64,000 bases of DNA from Flavobacterium sp. 9 (GTDB lineage: Bacteria > Bacteroidota > Bacteroidia > Flavobacteriales > Flavobacteriaceae). Under the pieces are notes generated by a model. That model saw only the letters and a list, made by a program, of their open reading frames with translations. It was not told where the DNA came from and did no database searches. Within the stretch, counting starts at the first letter, position 1, and each line of letters opens with the position of its first letter. The translations under genes and the position numbers were made by a program. Positions 27,891 through 35,851 of this stretch are shown here, one piece after another. Where the stretch lies: the NCBI RefSeq assembly GCF_002754195.1, contig NZ_PEEU01000001.1, forward strand, positions 4,464,001-4,528,000. Direction: 5' to 3'.

Positions 27891-29018
27891 TTACGACAGA
27901 ATAACAAGGTCAACATTCGATAAAGAAAGACGATTCAATAAACGTCTGAAAATCGTTGTAGCCAAAATTACTTTAAATAAATTAAAATGCGGTTTTCCGA
28001 TGCAAACAGTTGTAATTTGTTTTTCTTCGGTGGCAATCAAAATCGCATCCGCAATATTTTTATGTTCAATTTTAATAACTTCTGCGCCCAGTTGTACAGC
28101 CAATTTAAAGTTATTTATCAAATGACGTTGTTTGTCCAACGCAATTTTAGTGCTGCTTTCCTGCGGAGTTTCTACATACAAAACATACCATGATCCGTTG
28201 TAATAACTCGCGAGACGAGCTGCTTTTCTAATCACAATTTTAGCCGTTTTATCATTACTGCTAATGCAGGCCAAAAGTTTTTCGTGTCTTAAAGCATGTA
28301 GTTGAGGCACTTCATTTTCAACTTTTCGAACCACCTGACTCGCTACTTCTTTCAGAGCCAATTCACGCAATTGTAAAATCTGATCCGACTTAAAGAAGTT
28401 TGCCAAAGCCGTCTGAATTTTATCAGCCGTATAAATTTTTCCTTCTTTCAAACGCGCAATTAAATCTTCAGAAGTCAAATCGATATTTACGACTTCATCT
28501 GCCAATCGCAAAACATTATCCGGAATCCGTTCCTGAACATCAATTCCCGTAATGCGTTTTACATCTTCATTTAAACTCTCAATATGCTGAATATTAACTG
28601 CCGAAATCACGTTGATTCCCGCTTCCAGAATCTCCAGAACATCTTGCCAGCGTTTTTCGTTTTTGCTTCCCTCAACGTTTGTGTGCGCCAATTCATCAAC
28701 AATCACCACCTCGGGTCTAAGGTTGATAATTGCCTGAACATCGAGTTCTTCCAGCTCTTTCCCTTTATAGAAAATGGTTCGCCGCGGAATTACGGGCAAA
28801 CCAGATAAAAGTTCATGCGTTTCCTTTCGCAAATGCGTTTCGATGTAGCCAATTTTTACATCAATTCCGTTTTTCAACAACGAATGTGCTTCTTGCAGCA
28901 TCCGGTACGTTTTCCCCACACCGGCGCTCATCCCAATATAGACCTTGAACTTTCCTTTTCGTGATTTCTGAATTAAATCGAGAAAGTGCTGTGCATTATT
29001 TTCTTTTTCTTCTTTCAT
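27891..29018 (-). CDS. kdpD: Stand-alone KdpD N-terminal domain with USP domain
   Basis: This 375-aa protein corresponds only to the cytoplasmic N-terminal part of KdpD. It has the KdpD domain (about 18-230) with a Walker A-like GMSAGVGKTYRM, VDELAHTN and AVNIQHIESLND-like signatures, followed by a universal stress protein-like domain (about 250-370). The four-helix membrane bundle and the kinase core of E. coli KdpD (about 900 aa) are missing. The protein is not damaged: it ends cleanly, and a separate kinase gene follows 200 nt downstream. It probably senses K+ or nucleotide state and works with that kinase or directly with the pump (inference). Confidence 0.93.
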   Translation of the reverse strand: MKEEKENNAQHFLDLIQKSRKGKFKVYIGMSAGVGKTYRMLQEAHSLLKNGIDVKIGYIETHLRKETHELLSGLPVIPRRTIFYKGKELEELDVQAIINLRPEVVIVDELAHTNVEGSKNEKRWQDVLEILEAGINVISAVNIQHIESLNEDVKRITGIDVQERIPDNVLRLADEVVNIDLTSEDLIARLKEGKIYTADKIQTALANFFKSDQILQLRELALKEVASQVVRKVENEVPQLHALRHEKLLACISSNDKTAKIVIRKAARLASYYNGSWYVLYVETPQESSTKIALDKQRHLINNFKLAVQLGAEVIKIEHKNIADAILIATEEKQITTVCIGKPHFNLFKVILATTIFRRLLNRLSLSNVDLVILS

Positions 29019-29024
29019 TTTTTT

Positions 29025-29102
29025 GCTTTATGCCGTAAGCTTTAAGCTTTAAGCAAATCAGCTTTTTGAGAGCCTATTGCTTAAAGCCTATAGCCTAAAG
29101 CT
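29025..29102. repeat. AAGCTTTAAGC-type inverted repeat
   Basis: GCTTTATGCCGTAAGCTTTA and related units pair with the downstream TTGCTTAAAGCC...CCTAAAGC arm between kdpD and the porin gene. The element reaches the last codon of the porin. Confidence 0.55.
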
Positions 29103-30177
29103 AGAATGAGATCGCCAACGAAGTCGTTACAAAAGTATTTGTATCCGTTGGAACGTTATCTTTTGTGAAAATCTGATCTTTACTAGAAAGATTTCTTGCT
29201 TCTAATCTAAACATTACATTATCAGTAACTAAGTAATCAAAGTTAGCCGAAAATCCGTAAGTTTTAAAACCATTTGGTGTTTCAGTTGCGATGATAACAC
29301 CTTTTTCATCACTATAATATTCGCCACGAGCTGCAAGCTGAATTTTATCAGTTGGTTTGTATTGCAGAATCAAAACTGGCGAAAACCACGTGTCATATTT
29401 GTTACTGTTTTTAGCCGCTTGTTGCGATCCAACATCAAAACCGGCAGTAACATTTGTTTTATCCGTTACTTTAAATTGCCCGTAAAAGTTATTAAAATAA
29501 CGCCATTTTTTGTCAATATCCGGTTGCTCATTTCCAACATACGTACTCCAGTTCAAAACAACTTTGTCTGATGGTTTGTAAGTAATCTGCGTTCCAAAAG
29601 CTGGCGTTTGATTCCCTTTTACCTTCTCGATTCGTTGCCATCCGTTTAAATACATTCCGGCCAAATACCATTTTCCAGATTCAGAAGTGTAACCAATTTT
29701 AACTCCCGTTTCATAATAAGGCGAGTTTTCAGCCAAAATGCTTCTCGTCAAAGTCTGGCAATCTTTTCCAATTGCACTTTCAAAACCTATGTGAGCCGGC
29801 ATAATTCCCGCATCGATCCATAAATTATGGCTTTGCGAAATCTTCACACCCACATTTGCTTCATAGATATTTTTCAACAAACCTTGTTCCGCCGCCATGT
29901 TATATTCGGCGTAAGTTCCGGCCATCAAAGCAAAATTTCCGCGAATATTATCTTTTGAATAATTCACTTTTGCCATACCTAAATTAATATTCACTTCATT
30001 ACTTTTATTAAAATTGTAAAAAAAGCTCGGGCGCGTATGATCTTCCGGTTTCCCAAAATCATAACTATAATAAGTCTCTACATATCCTGAAAACGTAAAC
30101 GGACTTTTTGTTTCTTCCTGAGCGTGTAAATTGCTAAAACCAAAAGCGATTAAAGCGGTAAGTATTATTTTTTTCAT
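29101..30177 (-). CDS. Outer-membrane beta-barrel porin-like protein
   Basis: This 358-aa secreted protein has a signal peptide (MKKIILTALIAFGFSNLHAQ) and a body made of alternating amphipathic strands that ends in Phe, as outer-membrane barrels do. Sections such as FSGYVETYYSYDFG and SPYYETGVKIGY fit the BBP2-like porin family frequently found with kdp genes in Flavobacteria. The ATG at 30177 begins the signal peptide; the frame is open a few codons further to a TTG. It probably lets K+ or small solutes cross the outer membrane. It lies between kdpC and kdpD on the same strand, separated by hairpin-rich spacers. Confidence 0.82.
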   Translation of the reverse strand: MKKIILTALIAFGFSNLHAQEETKSPFTFSGYVETYYSYDFGKPEDHTRPSFFYNFNKSNEVNINLGMAKVNYSKDNIRGNFALMAGTYAEYNMAAEQGLLKNIYEANVGVKISQSHNLWIDAGIMPAHIGFESAIGKDCQTLTRSILAENSPYYETGVKIGYTSESGKWYLAGMYLNGWQRIEKVKGNQTPAFGTQITYKPSDKVVLNWSTYVGNEQPDIDKKWRYFNNFYGQFKVTDKTNVTAGFDVGSQQAAKNSNKYDTWFSPVLILQYKPTDKIQLAARGEYYSDEKGVIIATETPNGFKTYGFSANFDYLVTDNVMFRLEARNLSSKDQIFTKDNVPTDTNTFVTTSLAISF

Positions 30178-30214
30178 TTTTGTGGTATTCAATTATTTAT
30201 TTAGTAGATTTTTT

Positions 30215-30298
30215 AGGAGCTATTTCCCGCTATCCGTTTCAATCTTTTGTGCCGAACCCCGGCACAAAAGGATTTCCACTACTATCGGGGCTAGGATA
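30215..30298 (+). repeat. Structured dispersed repeat, copy 2
   Basis: This copy begins AGGAGCTATTTCCCGCT and ends ACTATCGGGGCTAGG. The central hairpin is TTTTGTGCC / GGCACAAAA, followed by GGATTT. It is antisense to the kdp genes and lies 37 bp upstream of the porin start codon. It is the shortest and cleanest of the three copies. Confidence 0.75.
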
Positions 30299-30325
30299 TT
30301 TGGGGTAAAAAAGGGCATTCATTAT

Positions 30326-30352
30326 CCTAACAGGTTTCCAAAACCTGTTAGG
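30326..30352. repeat. Perfect 12-bp inverted repeat
   Basis: CCTAACAGGTTT and AAACCTGTTAGG are separated by 3 nt in the kdpC-porin spacer. The motif resembles the common flavobacterial AACCTGT...ACAGGTT hairpins and could act as an attenuator. Confidence 0.7.
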
Positions 30353-30398
30353 TATTTATTTTTAAAAGTTTAGTTTTCGATTCCAATTCTCGCCACAG

Positions 30399-30490
30399 TT
30401 TGTCATTGCGAGGAACGAAGCAACCACATTTGCAAAGTCAACTTTATGTATAATTGTTAGTGAGGTTGCTTCGTTCCTCGCAATGACAAA
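30399..30490. repeat. Inverted repeat, CATTGCGAGGAACGAAGCAA family
   Basis: The left arm 30399-30427 (TTTGTCATTGCGAGGAACGA and onward) is matched by its complement at 30461-30490. The loop is about 33 nt. It is the first hairpin after kdpC. One arm of the same family occurs at 27692. Confidence 0.85.
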
Positions 30491-30506
30491 AATGCGCAGA
30501 GAAAAA

Positions 30507-30538
30507 ACTTAGAACCTTAGCGACTTAGAAACTAAGAA
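30507..30538. repeat. CTTAG repeat overlapping the kdpC stop
   Basis: CTTAGAACCTTAGCGACTTAG runs into the last codons of kdpC (stop at 30532-30534). It is the same family as the kdpB-kdpC spacer repeat at 31117-31190. Confidence 0.5.
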
Positions 30539-31095
30539 CCTTTTTTAGAAAGCTCATCCAAAGCCACATTCAACTCCAAAACATTCACTGTTTCAGGTCC
30601 CATAACAGCCGTATTAATGTTTGCTTCAACCAAAGCTTTTACTTTAGCTTCATCCAATTTTCTTTCTTTGGCAACACGTTTCACTTGAATCAAAGCACCT
30701 TGAGGAGAAATGTTAGGATCCAATCCACTTCCGGAAGCAGTTACCATATCTGATGGAATTTCAGATTTTTTCAAATACGGGTGAACAACTAAAAACGTAT
30801 CAATTCTTTTTTGAACCAAAGCCAAATATTCAGCATTACTTGGTCCTTTGTTACTTCCGGCACTTCCGGTAGCATTATAATCAACAGCCGAAGGTCTTCC
30901 CCAGAAATAATTCGACTTATCAAATTTCTGACCTATTTTTTGGTAACCAACCACTTTTCCGTTAACCGAAATAGTTTCTCCTTTTCCGTGATTTGGAGCA
31001 AATTGTGCAATTCCGTAAATCGCAAGAGGATAAATAACTGCAAATAAGATTACGGTAAGCAGTGTAAGTTTTACTAGTGAAAATATATTTTTCAT
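30532..31095 (-). CDS. kdpC: K+-transporting ATPase subunit C
   Basis: This 187-aa KdpC is the small subunit that holds the KdpA-KdpB complex together and raises nucleotide affinity. One N-terminal membrane helix (about 8-30, VKLTLLTVILFAVIYPLAIYG) is followed by a periplasmic domain with family signatures FWGRPSAVDYNATGSAGSN and ASGSGLDPNISPQGALIQVKRVA. The length is normal. A 97-nt spacer containing a long inverted repeat separates it from kdpB, unlike the tight kdpA-kdpB junction. The last codons overlap a dispersed CTTAG-type repeat. Confidence 0.96.
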   Translation of the reverse strand: MKNIFSLVKLTLLTVILFAVIYPLAIYGIAQFAPNHGKGETISVNGKVVGYQKIGQKFDKSNYFWGRPSAVDYNATGSAGSNKGPSNAEYLALVQKRIDTFLVVHPYLKKSEIPSDMVTASGSGLDPNISPQGALIQVKRVAKERKLDEAKVKALVEANINTAVMGPETVNVLELNVALDELSKKGS

Positions 31096-31116
31096 TTTTT
31101 CTTTATTTTTTGAGGT

Positions 31117-31190
31117 CCTAAGGAACTAAGTTTCTAAGATGCTAAGAGAAAAGCTTAGAACCTTAGCAACTTAGTATCTCAGAAGCTTAG
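31117..31190. repeat. CTTAG inverted repeat between kdpB and kdpC
   Basis: CTAAGTTTCTAAGATGCTAAG pairs with CTTAGCAACTTAG...AGAAGCTTAG to form a long hairpin in the middle of the kdp operon. It could lower kdpC expression or stabilise the upstream mRNA end. Confidence 0.6.
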
Positions 31191-31192
31191 AT

Positions 31193-33226
31193 TTACATAA
31201 ATAAGGCAACAACCAAATCAATTAATTTAATTCCGATAAATGGGACAATCAATCCGCCCAAACCATAAATCAACAAGTTTCTTTTTAGGATTGCGCTTGC
31301 ACCAATTGGTTTATAATCAACACCTCTCAACGCTAACGGAATCAATATCGGAATGATGATCGCATTGAAAATTACTGCTGATAAAATTGCACTTTCCGGG
31401 CTATGCAAACGCATGATATTCAAGCCTTCAAGCGCAGGAATCGCAGTAATAAAAAGAGCAGGAACAATAGCAAAATATTTCGCAACGTCATTTGCAATAG
31501 AAAAAGTAGTTAAAGTTCCTCGAGTCATTAAAAGCTGTTTTCCAATTTCAATGATCTCGATTAATTTAGTTGGATCATTGTCAAGATCGACCATATTTCC
31601 GGCTTCTTTCGCAGCTTGCGTTCCGCTGTTCATGGCAACACCTACATTCGCTTGCGCAAGGGCAGGAGCATCGTTCGTTCCGTCACCCATCATGGCAACA
31701 AGTTTACCCAGGTTTTGTTCGTTTTTGATATAGTTCATTTTATCCTCAGGTTTCGCTTCGGCAATAAAATCATCAACACCGGCAGCTTCAGCAATAAACT
31801 TCGCCGTAAGCGGATTATCTCCAGTAACCATCACCGTTTTTACTCCCATTTTTCTCAATCGGTCAAAACGTTCTTTCATTCCCGTTTTAATGATATCCTG
31901 CAATTCGATAACACCTTGAACCTGATCGTTTTTAATTACAACCAATGGCGTTCCTCCTTTAGACGAAATATCGATTACTTTTTGAGCGGTGTCTTCAGGG
32001 AAAGTATTTCCGGCTTGTTTTGCAATATTTTTTGCAGCATCCTGAGCACCTTTTCTAATGTTGGTTCCATCTTTTAAGATAACTCCGGAAGTTCTGGTTT
32101 CAGCAGTAAATTTGATTAAAGTAGCACCTTCAATTGATAATTTATTGGCAGTTTCGGCTCCTGCCAGTTCCACGATACTTTTCCCTTCCGGAGTGTCATC
32201 TGCTAGTGAACTTAACACAGCAGATTTTATAAAATCTTCTTCAGTAACACCTTTTGCAGGGTAGAAGTTTGTTGCTTTTCTGTTTCCTATTGTGATTGTT
32301 CCGGTTTTGTCTAGAAGCAATACATCAATATCTCCGGCAGTTTCAACCGCTTTTCCAGATTTTGTAATTACGTTAGCACGCAACGCTCTGTCCATTCCCG
32401 CAATACCAATTGCTGATAATAAACCTCCAATTGTCGTTGGAATTAAACAAACGAATAATGCAATAAAGGCTGCAATCGTGATGGGTGCATTTGCATAGTC
32501 GGCAAACGGTTTTAGCGTAACGCACACAATCACGAAGATTAAAGTAAATGCAGCTAATAGAATCGTTAAGGCAATTTCGTTTGGTGTTTTCTGACGGCTT
32601 GCACCTTCAACCAAAGCAATCATTTTGTCCAAAAAGCTTTCGCCAGGTTCAGAGGTTACGATTACTTTAATTTTATCAGAAAGCACTTTTGTTCCTCCGG
32701 TTACAGATGATTTATCACCACCAGCTTCCCGAATTACCGGAGCACTTTCTCCCGTAATAGCACTTTCGTCAATCGTTGCTAAACCTTCGATGATTTCACC
32801 ATCAGTTGCAATTAAATCACCTGATTCGCAAACGAAAATATCTCCTTTTTTCAATTCAGATGAACTGATATTTTTAATTTCTCCGTTAAGCAAAATTTGT
32901 CTTGCCGGAGTTTCTTCACGTGTTTTTCTTAAACTATCCGCTTGAGCTTTTCCTCTGGCTTCGGCAATAGCCTCAGCAAAATTGGCAAACAAAAGTGTTG
33001 CAAGTAAAATTAAAAACACAATTAAATTATAAGTAAAACTACCTTGGTCAGTTGCTCCCATTAATATAGAAACACAAACAGCAAACATAATGGCAGTTCC
33101 TATTTCTACGGTAAACATTACCGGATTTTTGATCATCATTTTTGGATTCAGCTTCACAAAAGATTGCACTAAAGCTTCTTTTACCTGTTTGCTTTCAAAC
33201 AATGAATTGGATTTATTAGTTGTCAT
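31193..33226 (-). CDS. kdpB: K+-transporting P-type ATPase subunit B
   Basis: This 677-aa catalytic subunit of the Kdp pump hydrolyses ATP to drive high-affinity K+ uptake through KdpA. The phosphorylated residue is Asp306 in DKTGT. TGES (actuator domain) is near residue 155, and [10 protein letters not shown] (hinge) lies in the C-terminal half. About seven membrane helices are present. The length matches E. coli KdpB (682). It starts 13 nt after kdpA and is certainly co-transcribed with it. Several long frames on the opposite strand are shadows of its biased codon use. Confidence 0.98.
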   Translation of the reverse strand: MTTNKSNSLFESKQVKEALVQSFVKLNPKMMIKNPVMFTVEIGTAIMFAVCVSILMGATDQGSFTYNLIVFLILLATLLFANFAEAIAEARGKAQADSLRKTREETPARQILLNGEIKNISSSELKKGDIFVCESGDLIATDGEIIEGLATIDESAITGESAPVIREAGGDKSSVTGGTKVLSDKIKVIVTSEPGESFLDKMIALVEGASRQKTPNEIALTILLAAFTLIFVIVCVTLKPFADYANAPITIAAFIALFVCLIPTTIGGLLSAIGIAGMDRALRANVITKSGKAVETAGDIDVLLLDKTGTITIGNRKATNFYPAKGVTEEDFIKSAVLSSLADDTPEGKSIVELAGAETANKLSIEGATLIKFTAETRTSGVILKDGTNIRKGAQDAAKNIAKQAGNTFPEDTAQKVIDISSKGGTPLVVIKNDQVQGVIELQDIIKTGMKERFDRLRKMGVKTVMVTGDNPLTAKFIAEAAGVDDFIAEAKPEDKMNYIKNEQNLGKLVAMMGDGTNDAPALAQANVGVAMNSGTQAAKEAGNMVDLDNDPTKLIEIIEIGKQLLMTRGTLTTFSIANDVAKYFAIVPALFITAIPALEGLNIMRLHSPESAILSAVIFNAIIIPILIPLALRGVDYKPIGASAILKRNLLIYGLGGLIVPFIGIKLIDLVVALFM

Positions 33227-33239
33227 TTTTCTTTTTATA

Positions 33240-34961
33240 TTATTTTAAAGTAAAATATTCTGCCAATGGACCTAAAGCCAACGCTGGGAAGAATGATAAA
33301 GCGGCAATAATCGCGATTACGGCAAAAACCATTATTCCAAAAATAGAAGTGTCGGTTTTTAAAGTTCCTGCACTTTCCGGAATGTATTTTTTATTAGCCA
33401 ATAATCCTGCAATTGCCAATGGTCCAACGATAGGAATGAAACGACTCAACAATAAGACAATTCCTGTAGTGATATTCCAAAATGGATTATTATCGCCTAA
33501 ACCTTCAAAACCAGAACCGTTATTGGCAGCGCTAGAAGTATATTCGTATAACATTTCTGAGAATCCGTGATGTCCGGGATTGTTTAACCAGCCTGTTGCG
33601 TTTCCGCTAAACCAGTAACCCATTGCAGTGTCGTTTGCAGCAAAATAAGAAGCCAAAGCTGTTCCTGCTAATATTAATAAAGGATGAAGAATTGCGATAA
33701 AAGCAGCAATTTTAACTTCCCGCGCTTCAATTTTCTTTCCTAAAAATTCAGGAGTTCGACCAACCATTAATCCGGAAATAAATACAGCCAGAATAATGAA
33801 AATGTAGAAGTTAAGAATACCAACACCACAACCGCCATAAAATGCATTGACCATCATAGCAAGCAATTCCATAGCACCGGAAACTGGCATTGAACTATCG
33901 TGCATACTATTTACAGAACCTGTAGAAATTACGGTTGTAGCAATACTCCAGAAACCAGAAACCGCTGGTCCAAACCGAACTTCTTTTCCTTCCATCGCTC
34001 CGGTTGTTTGAGCAATTCCCATTTTTTCGATAGCAGGATTTCCGTTCATTTCCGTCATCATTGTTGGAATAACCAGTAGTAAGAATCCAACTGTCATAAC
34101 TCCAAAAATCACATATGATAATTTCTTTTTCTTTAGATAAAAACCTAAAGCAAAGATCATTGCAAACGGGACAATTAATTGTGACCAAAGCTCAACAGCA
34201 TTTGTAAAATAAGTTGGATTCTCTAATGGATGCGCTGAGTTGGCTCCAAAGAAACCACCACCATTTGTACCTAAATGTTTAATGGCAATAAAAGCAGCTG
34301 CAGGTCCGCGGGAAACATCAACGTGATCACCTTGTAAAGTTGTGATAGAATCTTTGCTGTCAAAATCCATTGGAGTACCGCTGAACGCTAATATAGTAGC
34401 TACAATTACTGAAAGTGGTAATAATATACGTGTACAACTTTTGATGAAATAGTTGTAGAAATTCCCCAATTTATCTGTGGTTCTCTCTTTCATTGCAGTA
34501 AAAATCATTGCTGCAGCAGCCATACCGACACCAGCAGAAACAAATTGCAAGAACATTAAGAACATTTGTGACAGGTAAGAAACTCCGCTTTCACCTGAAT
34601 AATGTTGTAAGTTACAGTTTACTACAAACGAAATGGCGGTGTTAAAAGCCAAATCCGGTGACATTGATGGATTGTTGTCGGGATTTAAAAATAACGATCC
34701 CTGAAATAATAAGACAAAAAAGCAAAGAAAGAACCAAATCATGTTGATACTTAAAAGTGCTTTTAAGTGTTGTTTCCAGTTCATTTCTTCAGTGGAATTA
34801 ATACCGCTGATTTTAAAAATAAATTTTTCAATTGGATTGAAAATCGGATCAAAAAGTGTTTTATCTCCTAAATAAACTTTAGCAATATATTTTCCTAACG
34901 GAATAGCTAAAACTATCGAAACGATAAAAATACTGATGACGCCTAATAATTCTGTGTTCAT
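33240..34961 (-). CDS. kdpA: K+-transporting ATPase subunit A
   Basis: This 573-aa K+-channel-like subunit has about ten membrane helices. Selectivity-filter-type segments are visible in [22 protein letters not shown] and [11 protein letters not shown]. It carries K+ across the membrane while KdpB supplies energy. Its length and organisation match E. coli KdpA (557). It lies 92 nt downstream of kdpF. The ATG at 34961 ([12 protein letters not shown]) is the family start. Confidence 0.98.
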   Translation of the reverse strand: MNTELLGVISIFIVSIVLAIPLGKYIAKVYLGDKTLFDPIFNPIEKFIFKISGINSTEEMNWKQHLKALLSINMIWFFLCFFVLLFQGSLFLNPDNNPSMSPDLAFNTAISFVVNCNLQHYSGESGVSYLSQMFLMFLQFVSAGVGMAAAAMIFTAMKERTTDKLGNFYNYFIKSCTRILLPLSVIVATILAFSGTPMDFDSKDSITTLQGDHVDVSRGPAAAFIAIKHLGTNGGGFFGANSAHPLENPTYFTNAVELWSQLIVPFAMIFALGFYLKKKKLSYVIFGVMTVGFLLLVIPTMMTEMNGNPAIEKMGIAQTTGAMEGKEVRFGPAVSGFWSIATTVISTGSVNSMHDSSMPVSGAMELLAMMVNAFYGGCGVGILNFYIFIILAVFISGLMVGRTPEFLGKKIEAREVKIAAFIAILHPLLILAGTALASYFAANDTAMGYWFSGNATGWLNNPGHHGFSEMLYEYTSSAANNGSGFEGLGDNNPFWNITTGIVLLLSRFIPIVGPLAIAGLLANKKYIPESAGTLKTDTSIFGIMVFAVIAIIAALSFFPALALGPLAEYFTLK

Positions 34962-35053
34962 AATTTTTTAAATTTTATTGAAATGTCAGATGCGATTTGT
35001 AAAAGGAGATTGACGTTTAATATCTAACATCTCACTTATAACTTTTAACATCA

Positions 35054-35131
35054 TTAAAATTTTTCGGGTTTGATTAATACATAAACCAAATAGCCGAAAA
35101 CGGCGATGGAAACAATAAATAGTGCAGTCAT
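35054..35131 (-). CDS. kdpF: K+-transporting ATPase subunit F
   Basis: This is a 25-aa single-helix peptide that begins MTALFIVSIAVFG and ends VLIKPEKF, the typical KdpF pattern of a short helix followed by a KPE(K/R)F tail. KdpF stabilises the KdpABC complex in other bacteria. It lies directly upstream of kdpA and 3 nt downstream of another micropeptide gene. It is too short for routine gene callers, but the sequence match to the family is convincing. Confidence 0.88.
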   Translation of the reverse strand: MTALFIVSIAVFGYLVYVLIKPEKF

Positions 35132-35134
35132 GAT

Positions 35135-35221
35135 TTAGATTTTTTCAAAGAATTCAACTGATTTAAAACAAATCGCAAACAACACAACGGCTAATGCGAG
35201 TAAAAGAAAAGTGATTAACAT
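35135..35221 (-). CDS. 28-aa hydrophobic micropeptide upstream of kdpF
   Basis: The peptide starts MLITFLLLALAVVLFAICF and ends KSVEFFEKI: one transmembrane helix of about 18 residues and a short charged tail. It uses an ATG start, ends 3 nt before the kdpF ATG and lies inside the kdp transcript. No annotated family is recalled for it. The position and the helix-plus-charged-tail design suggest an additional small subunit or regulator of the pump (inference). Confidence 0.6.
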   Translation of the reverse strand: MLITFLLLALAVVLFAICFKSVEFFEKI

Positions 35222-35300
35222 ATAGAGATGATTTTAGAGTTCAGATTTTAGATTATGGCTTTTTCGATTAAACAATTAAATAGTTAACCGATTAAACTTT

Positions 35301-35582
35301 TTATACGCCCGAAGTATTAATTTGCTTGATATATTCCGCTTTAAGCGTTTGAGGAAAAAGATGTGAAATGTTGCAGTGGCGTACTTCCATAAAAGAAGAA
35401 ACAGAGAAAACATACACATTAGAAATGGCGTTTTTAGTTTCGTTGCTTCCGCTTATAAAAAGGCGTTCAGCAAGAGCCAGACATTTTTTTGCGCGAACGA
35501 TGTTACCAGAAATAATAGATTTTTTGGTTATTTCAGCAAAGCGTTCAGCTTGTTTGTAGATTGTGCAGACTTGGTTTTTCAT
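35301..35582 (-). CDS. DUF7674-like small protein, first gene of kdp operon
   Basis: This 93-aa soluble protein has no signal peptide, is probably helical in its first half (YKQAERFAEITKKSIISGNIVRAKKCLALAERLF) and contains a conserved-looking VYVFSVSSFMEVRHCNISHLFP. Similar proteins of unknown function (DUF7674) are recalled from flavobacterial kdp regions; this assignment rests on memory of the pattern. It begins about 88 nt downstream of the sigma-54-like element and precedes the micropeptide, kdpF and kdpA, so it is probably co-expressed with the pump. Confidence 0.6.
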   Translation of the reverse strand: MKNQVCTIYKQAERFAEITKKSIISGNIVRAKKCLALAERLFISGSNETKNAISNVYVFSVSSFMEVRHCNISHLFPQTLKAEYIKQINTSGV

Positions 35583-35670
35583 GAGAATGAATTTTTATGT
35601 TCTTCCCACTTATGCCAAAATACGTTCCGAAAAACTCAAGTTATAGCTAAAGTCTTGTCAATGAAAGAAA

Positions 35671-35686
35671 TGTAGTTTCGTGCCAA
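35671..35686 (-). promoter_or_regulatory. Possible sigma-54 promoter of the kdp operon
   Basis: On the minus strand TTGGCACG is followed by AAAC and TACAT. The -24 half is a full match to the sigma-54 consensus (YTGGCACG-N4-TTGCW). The -12 half deviates, with CA in place of GC. It lies 88 nt upstream of the first kdp-operon gene and downstream of a sigma-54 activator gene, which makes the weak match more credible. Confidence 0.4.
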
Positions 35687-35695
35687 AAATCAGGC

Positions 35696-35729
35696 ATAAA
35701 AAAAGCCTATCAAAATGATAAGCTTTTAT
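35696..35729 (-). terminator. Imperfect terminator after the NtrC-type regulator
   Basis: AAAAAGCCTATC and GATAAGCTTTT form a stem with one mismatch around AAAAT. It separates the regulator gene from the kdp operon on the same strand. Confidence 0.6.
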
Positions 35730-35760
35730 TGAAATGATAGGATGGTTTTAATTATTAATT

Positions 35761-35788
35761 GTGAATTGTGAATTGTGAATTGTGAATT
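35761..35788. repeat. Tandem heptamer GTGAATT x4
   Basis: There are four exact copies of GTGAATT, followed by degenerate TGATATTG units up to about 35850. The block lies in the spacer downstream of the regulator gene. Such short tandem arrays can vary in copy number. Confidence 0.85.
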
Positions 35789-35851
35789 GTAAAATGTAAT
35801 GTCCTTTGAGTTTGATATTGAAATTTGATATTGTAATTGATATTGCAATTG

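Noticed and set aside
31353..32945. Several open frames antisense to kdpB
   Set aside because: They mirror codon bias of kdpB, have no recognisable domain and lack their own promoter context.
35642..35670. Second sigma-54-like site upstream of the kdp operon
   Set aside because: Only the TTGGCA fragment seen nearby is present, without any acceptable -12 half.
35761..35788. Tandem GTGAATT units as a CRISPR array
   Set aside because: The units are 7 nt and contiguous without spacers, and no cas genes are present.
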